Source: Nemertoderma westbladi
Lineage: Eukaryota; Xenacoelomorpha; Nemertodermatida; Nemertodermatidae
DNA: 53,301 bases
NCBI GenBank assembly: GCA_032718475.1
Contig: JAUCBJ010003237.1
Location: forward strand, 1-53,301
Direction of reading: 5' to 3'
Part shown: positions 1-10,544 of the stretch, one piece after another
Layout of the letters: each line of letters starts with the position of its first letter
How positions within the stretch are numbered: the stretch's first letter is position 1
The notes under the pieces: model-generated
Database searches by the model: none
The model's input: only the letters and a program-made list of their open reading frames with translations
Told to the model about the DNA's origin: nothing
Position numbers and translations under genes: made by a program

Positions 1-140
1 CCAAAGATTAAAATAAAATGAAATGAAATGTTATTGACTACATCTAAACATTTATATGCTAGCGAGGGAAATAATTTTAAACCAATCACCAAACACATAT
101 GACTATTGGAAACCGCAAAGAGTTTAACTTATGATTAGGC

Positions 141-1208
141 TTACATGTTAGGATAATAATCTGGTTTCCATGGAGAATTAGTAACAGGCTCTACTAGAAC
201 TGGGTTACTGACAACTTTCTGTTTCTTTGCAGGTGATGTGTTGGTAAATTTACTCGATGATCTTGGCTTCCGAGGTAATATTTCAGGAAAGACCTGTTGC
301 GGTTGAGAGCAGCTCTCTTCAACATCCGGATTAGGTGATGGGATCTCTACGAAAGCTTTAGGTTTATCCAAAAGGACAAAACCGTCAACATGGGCTTCAG
401 TAAGAGAAACGCCATCCAGCGATTCTTTGAGAAAACTAATATGGGCTTTATCATTCAAGTAATGCAACTCGATAGAATTTCCGCCGGCGCCTACTTCCGT
501 AGAATTATCAGTGTTGGTGATAATAATTTTTTTATTATTGGTTTTAATCATTTTGAGACGGTCTGATAATTGAATGATATTTTTATCAAAAAGATGCTTG
601 TCTGTTTCAGCGACTTGGTTGTCCCACTCTCGCAGCAAAACAGTTAGTTCCTGTTTTGACAAATTGAAACCCGTATAATAGTTAAAACCAACACTATCAA
701 CGTATCTGAGGCTGATTTTCCATAAGCCAACATAGTTGGTTCCTTTAAAAGCTGTTACAAATCCAATAAACTCTGGATTTGATAATTCAATGTAAAATTG
801 ATCGCTAATAATCTCTAGCGGTGGAGAGAGAAATTGCAATAATTTCCCTCTGTATTGAATTAGAACTTCAGTAAAAGCTTTGTTGAGAACTTTACATTTG
901 CCTTGTTTCTGAACGTAAACATCACCCGATGTGGGGTTGATGGAAATATTCAAATTTCCCCGCGCAAAACGAGGAGTGGGATATATCCTACCTGGTATAA
1001 TTGCTGGTCTGGATTGATGTTGGTTGTTGTTGTTGGTTGTTTCTAGAATGTCTAACAAATAGCGGGTATCTTGATGGGAAAAACAAATTGATTCGTTGTC
1101 CTCCTGAGATTCCACAATAAAATACTTGCTGTGAACGAAGGTACAAGTATATTTATTGTAAGTAAATTTCCAGCTATTTGTTGCTCCGGTTTTTTGCGTT
1201 AAGGCCAT
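141..1208 (-). CDS. uncharacterised 355-aa protein, possible PC4-like DNA-binding fold
   Basis: A single uninterrupted 355-codon frame starts at an ATG and ends just inside the window edge. I do not recognise the family with certainty. Visible features: a segment around residues 150-200 (FKGTNYVGLWKISLRYVD followed by TGFNLSKQELTVLLREW) has the beta-strand, turn, helix pattern of PC4/p15-type single-stranded-DNA-binding domains, and residues 10-55 show a weaker version of it. An asparagine-rich linker lies near residue 60. The tail after about residue 290 is proline/serine-rich with a basic SPAKKQKV stretch that could be a nuclear localisation signal, and ends in an aromatic/acidic motif. No signal peptide or membrane segment is seen. 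No intron is needed. The start is followed upstream by an ATT-type microsatellite and nested palindromes (1237-1564). An intact long ORF in repeat-rich DNA suggests either a real gene or a young mobile-element or endogenous viral gene. The PC4 comparison is inference only. Confidence 0.6.
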   Translation of the reverse strand: MALTQKTGATNSWKFTYNKYTCTFVHSKYFIVESQEDNESICFSHQDTRYLLDILETTNNNNQHQSRPAIIPGRIYPTPRFARGNLNISINPTSGDVYVQKQGKCKVLNKAFTEVLIQYRGKLLQFLSPPLEIISDQFYIELSNPEFIGFVTAFKGTNYVGLWKISLRYVDSVGFNYYTGFNLSKQELTVLLREWDNQVAETDKHLFDKNIIQLSDRLKMIKTNNKKIIITNTDNSTEVGAGGNSIELHYLNDKAHISFLKESLDGVSLTEAHVDGFVLLDKPKAFVEIPSPNPDVEESCSQPQQVFPEILPRKPRSSSKFTNTSPAKKQKVVSNPVLVEPVTNSPWKPDYYPNM

Positions 1209-1236
1209 AATAATAATAATAATAAATACGAAAAAT

Positions 1237-1564
1237 ATTACAAGTGATAAATTTTAAACCGTATCGCTGTAATAAATTGACACCATAGTTCTCACTCTAA
1301 AATTGTGAATCATACCGGTGAAAGATGAAAAAACTAAGATCGAGCTATGTGTCTTAGTTTTTTCATCTTTTACCGGTATGATTTTCGTTTTTAGGTCGAT
1401 ACCTAATGCTGGAATCAGTATCATTTTATGCGGTGTCGTCTTCCAACCTAATACAATATACAACGAGTAAGATAATGTAGAAATTATTAAGGAAATAACA
1501 CAATTTTAGAGTGAGAACAAAAGTATCAATATATTACCATGAAGATTACAAGTGATGAATTTTA
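1237..1564. repeat. nested direct and inverted repeats with a long central hairpin
   Basis: Three nested layers can be read. An outer 20-bp direct repeat, ATTACAAGTGATRAATTTTA, sits at 1237-1256 and 1545-1564. Inside it is a perfect 20-bp inverted repeat, GTTCTCACTCTAAAATTGTG at 1288-1307 and its complement at 1499-1518. Inside that, 1309-1339 pairs with 1352-1382 (31 bp, one mismatch, 12-nt loop). The structure could be a small TIR element with a duplicated target, or a palindromic control region. It lies 29 bp upstream of the start codon of the 141-1208 gene. Confidence 0.75.
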
Positions 1565-2520
1565 TTAAAAACATTCAGTTATATGTATAAATTTGCGATG
1601 TGGCATAGTCAACGAAGCAGAGATGAGACGTGTCATAACCATCGACGAATAAGAAAAGAGATGGAGTGCAACGTGGATGAATGGTTGGTTGCATGAATAG
1701 GAAATACGTGAAAGAATATGAATCATAGGGTTGTGTGTGTGTGTAATAATCAATAATTATTATAATAAAAAACGCGCAGTATATAATGTTAGTGGTGGTG
1801 GTGGTAGCCTTTCAATATGGCACAGATGCTGCGGGATTGGTTAGCTTGAGTAACTACTATGGAAATGTTCGTATACGTGTAGCTGGAACGTGGCAGAATT
1901 TCACATATCATAGCGATGGACTGGTAGGCTGCTTGGTTGGTTGGATTGGTGACAGCCGTCGAAGAGTAGCACTGGTTAGCGGTGGTGAGTTGGCAATCGA
2001 TATAATATTGGGTGGGGTATATGTGTGGTGATGCGTGTAGATGACCACGTCATCGTTAGTAGTGTTATGTATGTGGCTAGCTGGCTAGCTAGCTAGCGGT
2101 GGGTAAATAATCGTTGAGTTGGTTGGCAATCGATTCGATATAATATAATAGCGTAGTGGGGGCCAGCCATGCGTTGAGAAGTTAGGTTACGCGAAGATGA
2201 ATATGCGATGGTTGGTTGATGCAACGACGCGAATCAATACTCACGGGTGGTAACAGTTGTCGAGTAAGGCAGGCATCGCGAGGTTAGGCTACGCGTAGGT
2301 GATAAGCAACGATTGGTTGAAGGCAACGACGCGAATCAATATTGATGGTGACAGATGGGTCATTAAACATCGCGATTTAGCACCTTTTTAATAGCCCTCC
2401 GAGATGCAGCCCGTAGCCCAAGCTAGGGAGGAGTTGTGTGAGATCTATGCTTCTTCTACTACTAATGTCCCATTGATACACTGCTATAATAATAGGACTA
2501 ATAGACTGGAAAGGTGTTCG
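1565..2520. other. non-coding stretch with a diverged tandem duplication
   Basis: No convincing gene. Two diverged copies of a roughly 60-bp block beginning GTTAGGYTACGCG lie at 2181-2243 and 2283-2341, both ending in CAACGACGCGAATCAATA. GGTT/GGTGG simple-sequence flavour dominates 1786-2110. Short open frames here have no recognisable domain. Confidence 0.5.
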
Positions 2521-2675
2521 GACACTTCCCCCCCGGACACTTCCCCCCCCGGACAGTTCCCCCCGCTCAAGTAGGACACTTCCCCCCCAGACACTTCCCC
2601 CCAGACACTCCCCCCCCCCCGACACTTCCCCCTAACTTAACTTAACCCTAACTTAACTTAACTTCGCACATTCGT
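2521..2675. repeat. C-rich minisatellite followed by TAACTTAACT repeats
   Basis: Degenerate units of GGACACTTCCCCCC (about 14-20 bp) run to about 2630, then a short TTAACTTAACCC-type repeat to 2663. One strand is strongly G-rich. Confidence 0.8.
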
Positions 2676-3115
2676 ATTTTTCTTTTTGTAAGGTAAACGG
2701 ACCGCTTGTATCCAGACAAGTTGTATCCAATTTTCTTTTCGTAGCTCAGAAAGTGATCTTTTGCATCCCGATTTTACATTTTATATCCAAGTTTTATTTA
2801 TGGGTTTTATCAATGCAATTACATTGTATTGTTTGCTAATCTTTAAACAATTAATTAGATGACCTATAAATTCCATCCCTGGAATGATATACTGTTTTTA
2901 TTAACTATAGAATTATTATAATTAATTGTTTTAATTATAGGTATTATTATGTAATAGTCTTCTTCAAATTGTAGCAGATGGGGATGAATATTATTGTTGC
3001 AATCAAAATTATACCTCTCCAGGGTAAAATCGGGGTGCGTCGACCTGTATTCTGTGTTCAGCATTACATATTGATATATACAGAGTCCAGCTCACCAACA
3101 GAGTGCCATCGGATC
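2676..3115. other. AT-rich intergenic DNA with a foldback-family fragment
   Basis: No gene seen. The stretch near 2990-3030 (ATTGTTGCAATCAAAATT then CCTCTCCAGGGTAAAATC) resembles the central part of the foldback element at 22266-24752, so it is probably a relic of that family. Confidence 0.4.
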
Positions 3116-3262
3116 CGATCTGAACCGATCGGATCCAACAGCTTCAAACACTTTCAGACAAACTCCAACAGTCCAACAACTTCAAACAGATTCAGACAGT
3201 TTCAAACAGATTCAGACAGTTTCAAACAGAATCAGACAACTTCGAACAACCTGTCAATCACT
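3116..3262. repeat. minisatellite of TTCAGACAGTTTCAAACAGA-type units
   Basis: About six degenerate copies of a 10-20 bp unit alternating TTCAAACA and TTCAGACA. The plus-strand frame at 2978-3370 crosses it and is a by-product of the repeat. Confidence 0.75.
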
Positions 3263-3574
3263 CCACCCACACTCAACCGCAACCCCAACTCAACTCCCAT
3301 CTTCTTGCGCGCAGATAGAATGAAAGCGTTTGAAACTACTAAAGGAACTCCATTCATAAAGCCACAATAACGACAGAGTGGACTGGCCACTGGTGGCGCC
3401 CTTGAACATTCACACTGTAACTTAAGCTGATCTGAAGGAACACGAAGTGGGGCCTTCGCGCAGCACGTGACTTAAATTTAATTTAAGTACTAATTCGAAA
3501 GTATTACTGTATTAGCAAATTTTAAGCAGATTTCGCCTAATCACTTTTTACCTCTTTCATTTCTATTCAGACAT
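3263..3574. other. non-coding, contains a dispersed short repeat
   Basis: No gene. The words GGGGCCTTCGCGCAGCAC at 3451-3468 recur nearly unchanged near 46230 (GGGCCCTTCGCGCAGCAC), marking a dispersed repeat. Confidence 0.45.
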
Positions 3575-4605
3575 TTCTGACTCTAGCGGTATAGTGAGAA
3601 CTGAAGATGGATTAGGGTCTCCAGCCCCACAAAGACACAGCCTATGGATGAATAGTACATACGTACATCGGCCAAGTTTCATCTTGAATAACGGATAACG
3701 AAATGAGAGACGGATCTCACTTTCAGAAATTTCGTCGTATAGCGGCAGACCGATTAAATCTCCCCCCCCCCCCCCCCCCCCACAAAGACGCAGCATGTGG
3801 TCCAGAATATATGGCAAGATTCAGCTTAAACTGATTAAAATCAATGAGACGGGAGAATCTATTCACTTTCAGGCATAAAGTAGTCCTATAGCGGGTGACT
3901 GTTGAACTGATTTTCAACAAAACAAATTTTCAACTTGGCAGCTTTAAATTCGACAAAGTTATAAGCATGTCAATATCATAACGACGACAACGATTTCACT
4001 TTCAGACATTTGGCCATCTAGCGGCAGACTGGAGAACTGCAGATGGATTCGCCTCCTTTGAAAGTCACAGCTAATGGTCTAATACATATCTGCCAAGTTT
4101 CAGCTTAAACGGATTAAAAGCAAAGAAATGGGAGGGCATTTAATGTTTAGACATGTGGCCCTCTAGCGGGAGACCATTGCACTGATGGTGTCTGAAAGTC
4201 TCTTAAAAATCTCAACTTTAGCTCATATTGATACCTACAAATTTTCAACTTGGCAGCTTTAAATCCGACAAAGTTATTAGCATGTCAAAATCGTAACGAC
4301 GACAACGATTTCACTTTCAGACCTTTGGCCCTCTAGCGGCAGACTGGAGAACTGCAGATGGATTCGCCTCCTTTGAAAGTCACAGCTAATGGTCTAATAC
4401 ATATCTGCCAAGTTTCAGCTTAAACGGATTAAAAGCAAAGAAATGGGAGGGCATTTAATGTTTAGACATGTGGCCCTCTAGCGGGAGACCATTGCACTGA
4501 TGGTGTCTGAAAGTCTCTCAAAAATCTCAACTTTTGCTCATATTGATACCTACAAATTTTCAACTTGGCAGCTTTAAATCCGACAAAGTTATAAGCATGT
4601 CAATA
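3575..4605. repeat. 315-bp tandem repeat array with CTAGCGG boxes
   Basis: The marker CAACTTGGCAGCTTTAAA recurs at 3931, 4246 and 4561, an exact 315-bp period, with partial and more diverged units upstream to about 3575. Each unit carries two CTAGCGG boxes embedded in GGCCMTCTAGCGGSAGAC. A C20 homopolymer lies at 3761-3781 in the diverged part. A related single-copy version occurs at 52040-52640, so the family is dispersed. Open frames across it are incidental. Confidence 0.88.
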
Positions 4606-4675
4606 TCGTAACGACGCCGACGACGACGACGACGATGACGACGACGACGACAACGACGACGACGACGACGACAAC
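4606..4675. repeat. (ACG)n microsatellite
   Basis: About 22 GAC/ACG trinucleotides with a few interruptions, directly abutting the 315-bp array. Confidence 0.92.
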
Positions 4676-5773
4676 TATTTGCATAAATTGACCCACCCCC
4701 TAACAGTGTCAATTCGCTAAGGCTCCGCCAACTTCGTGGCTCGCCCCACAGCCCATTAGTGAGATCGGTATTTCTCTTTATTCCTGCCGCTATCTTTGAA
4801 TAACACAATAGCAGAAAGCTAACCAGTGGTCTACCCCCAATACAAGAAAGACAAGTTGGCTACCATTGAAATGAATGGGGAATGGAATTCTGTGTTCACA
4901 TACTAATGTTGCTTTGGGTTGGTCTAGAGCCATACAATAGAGCTTTACGGAAATACACTTCCAAAGAGCCAAGCAGTGGCGGTATAGGTCCAAGATGCCC
5001 ATGTAGAATTTCTTCGAATAAGGCTCAATTTCTTTAAGTTACATTAATTAATATACTGATAAATATATTTTGCTTTTCGCAGGAGGGACAGTATCCCCCT
5101 CTACAGTTAATATAGTGTACGTACATGTGTTAGTTATATCGTTGCGTTTATTTATATTTATACAGGTTTGGATATGATCTCTACTAGTTTGATTTTTGTT
5201 TTGTCAATTAATTAATTGTGCGGTTAATTTGTCAATCACAACCTTAATTGGCTACATTGCTTATTGTATGAATGAATATAATTAGTTATTAAGACATTAT
5301 TTTAATTAGTATCTGGTGTGATTAGGTCTACCTTTTACATAACAACAGTACGTCAATGGCGGATATACTACTACTACTAAGTCAAGCTAACTTGGACAGT
5401 GGAAATGAGATCCTTCCAGGCTTCCCGATTCTCCATAGTTGTCGCAATTTCGTTTCTCCCAAGTTCAGAGATGGCGGATATACATTACATCATAATATGG
5501 CATGGCAGTCACGTGAAAACAAGGGCCTTCACATTCCCAATTCTCTGTCTAATCTATTATGGTTGTGCGTAATGCTCAATACTAATTTATGATATTAATT
5601 CATTCACGTTTAACATTAACAGCCACGTTTCATCAACCCCCCCCCCCTCCCCTTCCAATGTGACAAACTATCACGTTATGTTGGCATTGGGCCCCGTCCC
5701 TACGTCCACCCTCCCTTGTGAAGGGCTAGGGGGGACTTTCGACCCATCATTACTAAAGGGTAGTGATAATATT
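4676..5773. other. intergenic DNA before the BEL-like element
   Basis: No gene is supported. The words after the microsatellite (ACCCACCCCCTAAC, then TCGCTAAGGCTCC) recur at 52645-52680, so 4680-4760 belongs to the same dispersed repeat as the array. A C9 run lies at 5639. A plus-strand frame at 5356-5592 has no domain and is probably chance. Confidence 0.5.
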
Positions 5774-6017
5774 TGTAAAAGCTTTTGCGGATGTAACAAG
5801 GTATTTTTCTCCGCAATATACCGAGTAGGTATTTTAGCGGACATAACAAGCGATTTTGCCCGCTATGTCTGCATGTGTGCTTTAGTGGACATAAAAAGCC
5901 ATTTTTCTCCGCAATAAGCTCAAATACTCTAAACATCGGAACTCAGATGACGACATCTATCAGCTGTGTCCACGTGTAACTTTTTCTTTGTTCTTTGTTC
6001 GTTCTTTGTTCGGTCGA

Positions 6018-6031
6018 CCAATCAGAGCGGT
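6018..6031 (+). promoter_or_regulatory. conserved CCAAT-box in the LTR
   Basis: CCAATCAGAGCGGTTTTC is kept in all four family copies as CCAATCAGMGCGRTT or close variants (25589, 32783, and on the minus strand near 36601), although the sequence around it has diverged. It lies about 245 bp inside the LTR start, a plausible U3 promoter position. Confidence 0.55.
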
Positions 6032-8224
6032 TTTCACTCTGTGTTGGAAATTGTATACAGAAACTCACGCAATTCAGTCAGTGTGTATTTTCCCTAAGCC
6101 TAGAACACCGGCTTTGGAATTATTCTGTGTTTCAGACTTTAGCCAAACATTAGTAGGCTTTGATCATAGAAACGTATAACTGTTATCAATTCCAATCAAA
6201 TCATGTTGTCACATACAAACACTGCATTATTTTACTGATATTTACTGTCGGTTATTAATTATATCAGTTGATGGAATATTATTATATTTGGATAATATCG
6301 ATAAATAATCATAAAACCCCAATCTTCTTGATATACTGAAGGTAAGAGACCGGTTACATATAACAATTGCGACTTACATTATATTGGTTTTGGAGTGAAT
6401 CTAATGCTATTTCATAGGCACTACATGTGTCGGTTGCTGTTCTCTTTATATGTGACTAAAATTAGTGAAGGTCGGCAGATCGGTGTGCAGCATTGTGCGG
6501 TAGTGTGCATGATTGTGACAGATAACAAAGCATCTCATAAAGAATGCGCTTTATACGTGAATCAATAGCCATCCCGTTGTGTTTAGTGTAAGTCATAACT
6601 CTGTTTACATACTTAGAGCGCCACGTCCTAAAGGAACTGTTAATATTTCCCGAAAGTGAATAATATTGGTCAGAGATTATATATTAACAATCAATCGAAT
6701 AATACAGTAGGCCTACATCGCAATAAGGTCAGAGCTTCCGAATCCAGTCTCCCGGGTATATCCAGCGGGTGAATGGTCGCGCATAGGCTGGCTTCGGCTA
6801 ATGTAGTGTATCAAATACTCGTCATAGGCTAAAGTCGATTTATAATCTAGAAGACACCTAAATTTGGCAGGTTAAACTGCTAAAGGTCTGAAAGCGCGAA
6901 CAATAACAGTTATAGCTTCTTTATTGCACGTAGGCAATAAAGGGCAAAAGTACCGGTCGACCGGTAACCAGTAGGCCTGACTACCTAACCACCCGGACCG
7001 GTACTTACAGCAGTACAGGTACAGCAGTATTATTCGATTTTGATAATTATATACCGGTAGGTCTTGATATTTGATCAGGGACTGCAGCCCTGGTTTTTTA
7101 TTGGGATTTTACTTATTTCCGTCAGTTTTATTTATTTGTAAGTTGATATTGAGCAGAAGGCGTGTAAGCCTGCTCAGATTGTACAGGTAATTTGTAGGCT
7201 GGACTGTTGTCTGACTGTTGTTAAGTCTGAAGGGATTGCAGTGTGTGTAGAGTGTATGTCCGATAAAGTACTAGTTAGGAACGTGGTGGGCTTCCAGTGC
7301 TGTAAGGTAAATCCCCCGAAAGAATAAGTCGTACTATTTAGTTAGAACGCATACTAACTAACCATTTCGGAGTCTGCATATACTGTAATTTGTTTAGGCT
7401 TGATAGTAGTCTGCCAGCATTTGGTTTGTATTTTGTTTGTGTAGTCTGTAAGGGTAGCGTAATATTTATTATTCAGAGTTTATGCGATTATTCGCAACAT
7501 TCACAAACCCCAAGTTTATTCCTACATTAATTGTGCTTGTTATATATACCGTTATAGTTAAATTAACCCCGGTACTACATCAGGGCTGTTTGGCATAGGT
7601 AAAGACTGGAGATTTTATGCTTTGGTCACTCCGGCAGATACCGTGGTTCTTTTAGCTGTACAAGTATTTTTAACTGCTGATTATTTGTTGTATAAGTACT
7701 TGTACCTAATTTAGGGTTTAGTGTACAGTGCTTTCCGAAGGTAATTAGTGTGTAGGCAGTATATTTTTGTTGTAAAGTGGTTAATAGGCACGTTGGCGGG
7801 TGTTGACGTGGTGTTAGGCTGGTTTGTAGACTTCTTGTAAAATTACCCTAAAATTTCGTACGTGTAATTTTTGTGTTTATTTAGAGATTGTAATCTCACC
7901 CCGATTTGTACGTAATTTGTAGTATTAAGTAACTTAGGTAAATTAGAATTATTTGTTTTAGTGTCCAACAAGTAGCACTTCACTGAGAGCGTACAGCTTC
8001 TGTGCAGTGACTCCTTCCCAGAAATAATAACATTTATTTCAAATATTGACAAAAACCCATTAAACGGGTATATACATATTATAAATCAACTCAAACCGAT
8101 TTATAAAATAGTAGGCCTGTCATACAACAATTAGGTCTTAATATCAGTTGGACTACTGCTTAAATAACGGTAATAAGGTAAAGTAAAGTAACCAAGTAAC
8201 CCCTAAAATTCAGAAATTCAATTA

Positions 8225-8640
8225 TTCTAAAATAATTGACATACCGGTATTTACAATAGGCTTATTATATTTATTTCTATATATTTGCGCTGAAATTATA
8301 TACCGGTATTCTGTAATTAATTCTAGTCCATAATTATACTTATATATACTATAAGTGTAAGCTGTATACCGGTATTCACGATAGGCCTATTATATATTTT
8401 ATATTTGTGCTGAAATTATGTACCGGTATTCTGTGACAAACCTAGTCTGTAATAATTATACTTATATATACTATAAATGTAAGCTGTATACCGGTATTCA
8501 CGATAGGCCTATTATATATTTATATATTTGTGCTGAAATTATATACCGGTATTCTGTGACAAACCTAGTCTGTAATAATACTTATATATATACTATAAGT
8601 GTATACCGGTATTCTAATATATTGTATATATATCACGTTA
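8225..8640 (+). repeat. leader minisatellite with ATACCGGTATTC units
   Basis: Roughly 110-120 bp units, each with TATACCGGTATTC and GATAGGCCTATTATATAT, repeat about three times just upstream of ORF1. The copy at 28360-28620 has fewer units, so the number varies between family members. Confidence 0.8.
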
Positions 8641-8748
8641 CATAGAGTAACGATATCGGTAATTAATTACTAGGCTAACGGTGATACTGAATTACTAGAC
8701 TTGCTTTAACTGTAATATAGCAGTAGGCATTCAACTGTACAAACAAAC

Positions 8749-10506
8749 ATGTCTGACACAAAGCAAAACCTGTCAGACAGTCTCCTAGATACAACCATCT
8801 GTGACCCAGACAGGAGTGTGGAACGTGTGAGACCGAAGTTCAACTCACCTCCTACTGTAAGAAAGATCATCCCTCCAGTAGTAGTATCAGACCCTAGGCT
8901 TGTCCAACACCGTAGGTCTATCATAGGCACTCGAGCTCGGGTCAAGCGGGACCAAGAGGCAGCTGTTGAACAGCAGCAACACTCGAGCCGAGAACTTATT
9001 TCTCAGCGGCCCGACAGCTCCAGTAGTGCGGATACTGTAGAGCTGACACCCGAGCGCGGAGCAAAGATGGCAGATGCGGTTTATTCGGATCCCCTTCTCA
9101 TCCTTCCTGCAGCCGTACTCACTAGGGTATTGATTGCGGTGGGGGAACACCAGATTGATTGGGCGAGAAGTAAGCGATCGACCAAGGATAGTTATGCGGG
9201 ATACACAAGGGAAGAACTGAAGTCTATTGTCGAGTTGCAATGGAACTTCCCCGGACCCGGACTCCCGTTTGACTTATCGGAAGCTGCCTGGGAAGACATA
9301 CACAGGATGGGAGTGACAAAAGACACCAGTGATCCAGCTGTATGGAAGAGGTCGGCAGCAGGATACGTACAGGGATTCTTCAGCTCTTTGGAGCGATTAG
9401 AGGAACAACTGTTTCGACAACCCCAAGGACCTCAAGAGCAGGGAGAGCTGCTTTATCAAGTTCGAGAAAGAATTCTAAGAATCAGACTAATCCTATCGGC
9501 CTTTGAGGAAGCTTCGAAAAGAAGACAAGACACGTCGTTGCAAGTTGCTGTAAAGACTTGGTTCCAGCGGGTGAGTCTCCAGGTTCAAGGAACGGCCCAG
9601 TGGAAAGCTCGGCTGGCTGAGCGCTCAACCCATGGAGAATCAACAGATGCTACCTTTTCCCAAGTGGAAAGTGAGGCGACAGCTGAGAAACCGCATAAGA
9701 GGGATGCTATTGACATCTATCTGTCAGACTATCAAAGATTCCTAGGTGACGAAGAGTTGAGGAGACGGCTGTCTGGACTTCGCCCTAATAGTGAAGGAAC
9801 CACACTGGTGTTGGACGCAATAGATGCGGAAATGTTAGCTGCGAACCAAGCTAAATTTGACGAACGCCTCCGCATCGCTAGGATCCAAGAAGAACAGGTA
9901 AAGAAAAAACGTATAGAAGACAGAAAGACAGCGGCAGTGGCAGCGGCAGTGGCAGCGGCCGAAGCGGAAAGAAAAGCGGCAGTGGCAGTGGCAGAAGCAG
10001 TGGCAGAAGCAGAACGGAGAGCGTCTGAAGAGACCACCCAACTAGAGTTGGAAAATATTCAAGAGAATCAAGACTGCATAAATAAACAGTTAACAGCTAG
10101 TCAAATGCAGATGATGAGTCGATCTACTCCCAAAAGACAGACATTTGATGAAGGCGATACCACCGATATTGAAGGCGGAGGAAATAGATCTCGTCTAAGT
10201 AGACGTAGAAGAATGTCCCACCGTCAGAAATTGCCTGATTTGCCCCCAGCTGTTAGAAGGCAACTAGCTAGCACAGACTTAGGTAGTACAGAACCCACAG
10301 ACCAAATTATTAAAGTAGAAAGACTCCCTACTATAGTAGATGAACCTGAAATAATTGGGCCTGTTCTCGAAGCCACCCCTTCGGTGATAGAGACACCTGT
10401 ACTCCCAGAACCTACCTCTAAATTCCCTTTGCACAGCACGAAACTACCTGTGCCCAGTAGGACTGTTCCCGAGTCCGAACCCATCCTGGACGCCAAGCGA
10501 GATTAG
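8749..10506 (+). CDS. BEL-family ORF1, gag-like N-terminal protein (585 aa)
   Basis: An uninterrupted frame from ATG 8749 to TAG, immediately followed by TAA. The start context and first residues are kept in the second family copy (28751), which supports this start. There is no sharp domain match. Residues about 130-330 are helix-rich and tryptophan-containing. An alanine/glutamate-rich coiled coil runs about 383-450, then a basic patch (RSRLSRRRRM, about 482-491) and a proline-rich acidic tail. Position and composition suggest an RNA-binding or assembly protein, equivalent to the N-terminal part of Gag that other BEL elements carry fused to capsid. The next frame (ORF2) is open from 10461, overlapping this ORF by about 45 nt in the -1 register, so frameshifting or reinitiation could join them. 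No canonical slippery heptamer is evident. Confidence 0.8.
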   Translation: MSDTKQNLSDSLLDTTICDPDRSVERVRPKFNSPPTVRKIIPPVVVSDPRLVQHRRSIIGTRARVKRDQEAAVEQQQHSSRELISQRPDSSSSADTVELTPERGAKMADAVYSDPLLILPAAVLTRVLIAVGEHQIDWARSKRSTKDSYAGYTREELKSIVELQWNFPGPGLPFDLSEAAWEDIHRMGVTKDTSDPAVWKRSAAGYVQGFFSSLERLEEQLFRQPQGPQEQGELLYQVRERILRIRLILSAFEEASKRRQDTSLQVAVKTWFQRVSLQVQGTAQWKARLAERSTHGESTDATFSQVESEATAEKPHKRDAIDIYLSDYQRFLGDEELRRRLSGLRPNSEGTTLVLDAIDAEMLAANQAKFDERLRIARIQEEQVKKKRIEDRKTAAVAAAVAAAEAERKAAVAVAEAVAEAERRASEETTQLELENIQENQDCINKQLTASQMQMMSRSTPKRQTFDEGDTTDIEGGGNRSRLSRRRRMSHRQKLPDLPPAVRRQLASTDLGSTEPTDQIIKVERLPTIVDEPEIIGPVLEATPSVIETPVLPEPTSKFPLHSTKLPVPSRTVPESEPILDAKRD

Positions 10507-10544
10507 TAAATACACAAAAGGGTATACCACCACCCCCTGTAACA

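Larger units (their letters stand above)
5774..8748 (+). repeat. BEL-family LTR and long untranslated leader
   Basis: Aligned by eye with 25310-28740, this block is shared almost end to end. It begins with three sub-repeats containing RCGGACATAA (5785-5915), has an E-box-like CACGTG at about 5971 and the CCAAT box at 6018. It continues through a GC-palindromic patch near 6958-7010 to an AT-rich tail. The LTR/leader boundary and the primer binding site cannot be fixed from the sequence alone. Confidence 0.7.

Noticed and set aside
1254-1463. Small minus-strand gene of 69 codons
   Set aside because: It only reads through the hairpin and has no other support.
5356-5592. 78-codon plus-strand gene starting MADILLLL
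   Set aside because: No domain, no splice sites or conserved partner; the same ATGGCGGATATA word occurs twice, so probably repeat DNA.
8706-10496. Minus-strand frames across the BEL ORFs
   Set aside because: Shadows of the long plus-strand coding frames without domains.
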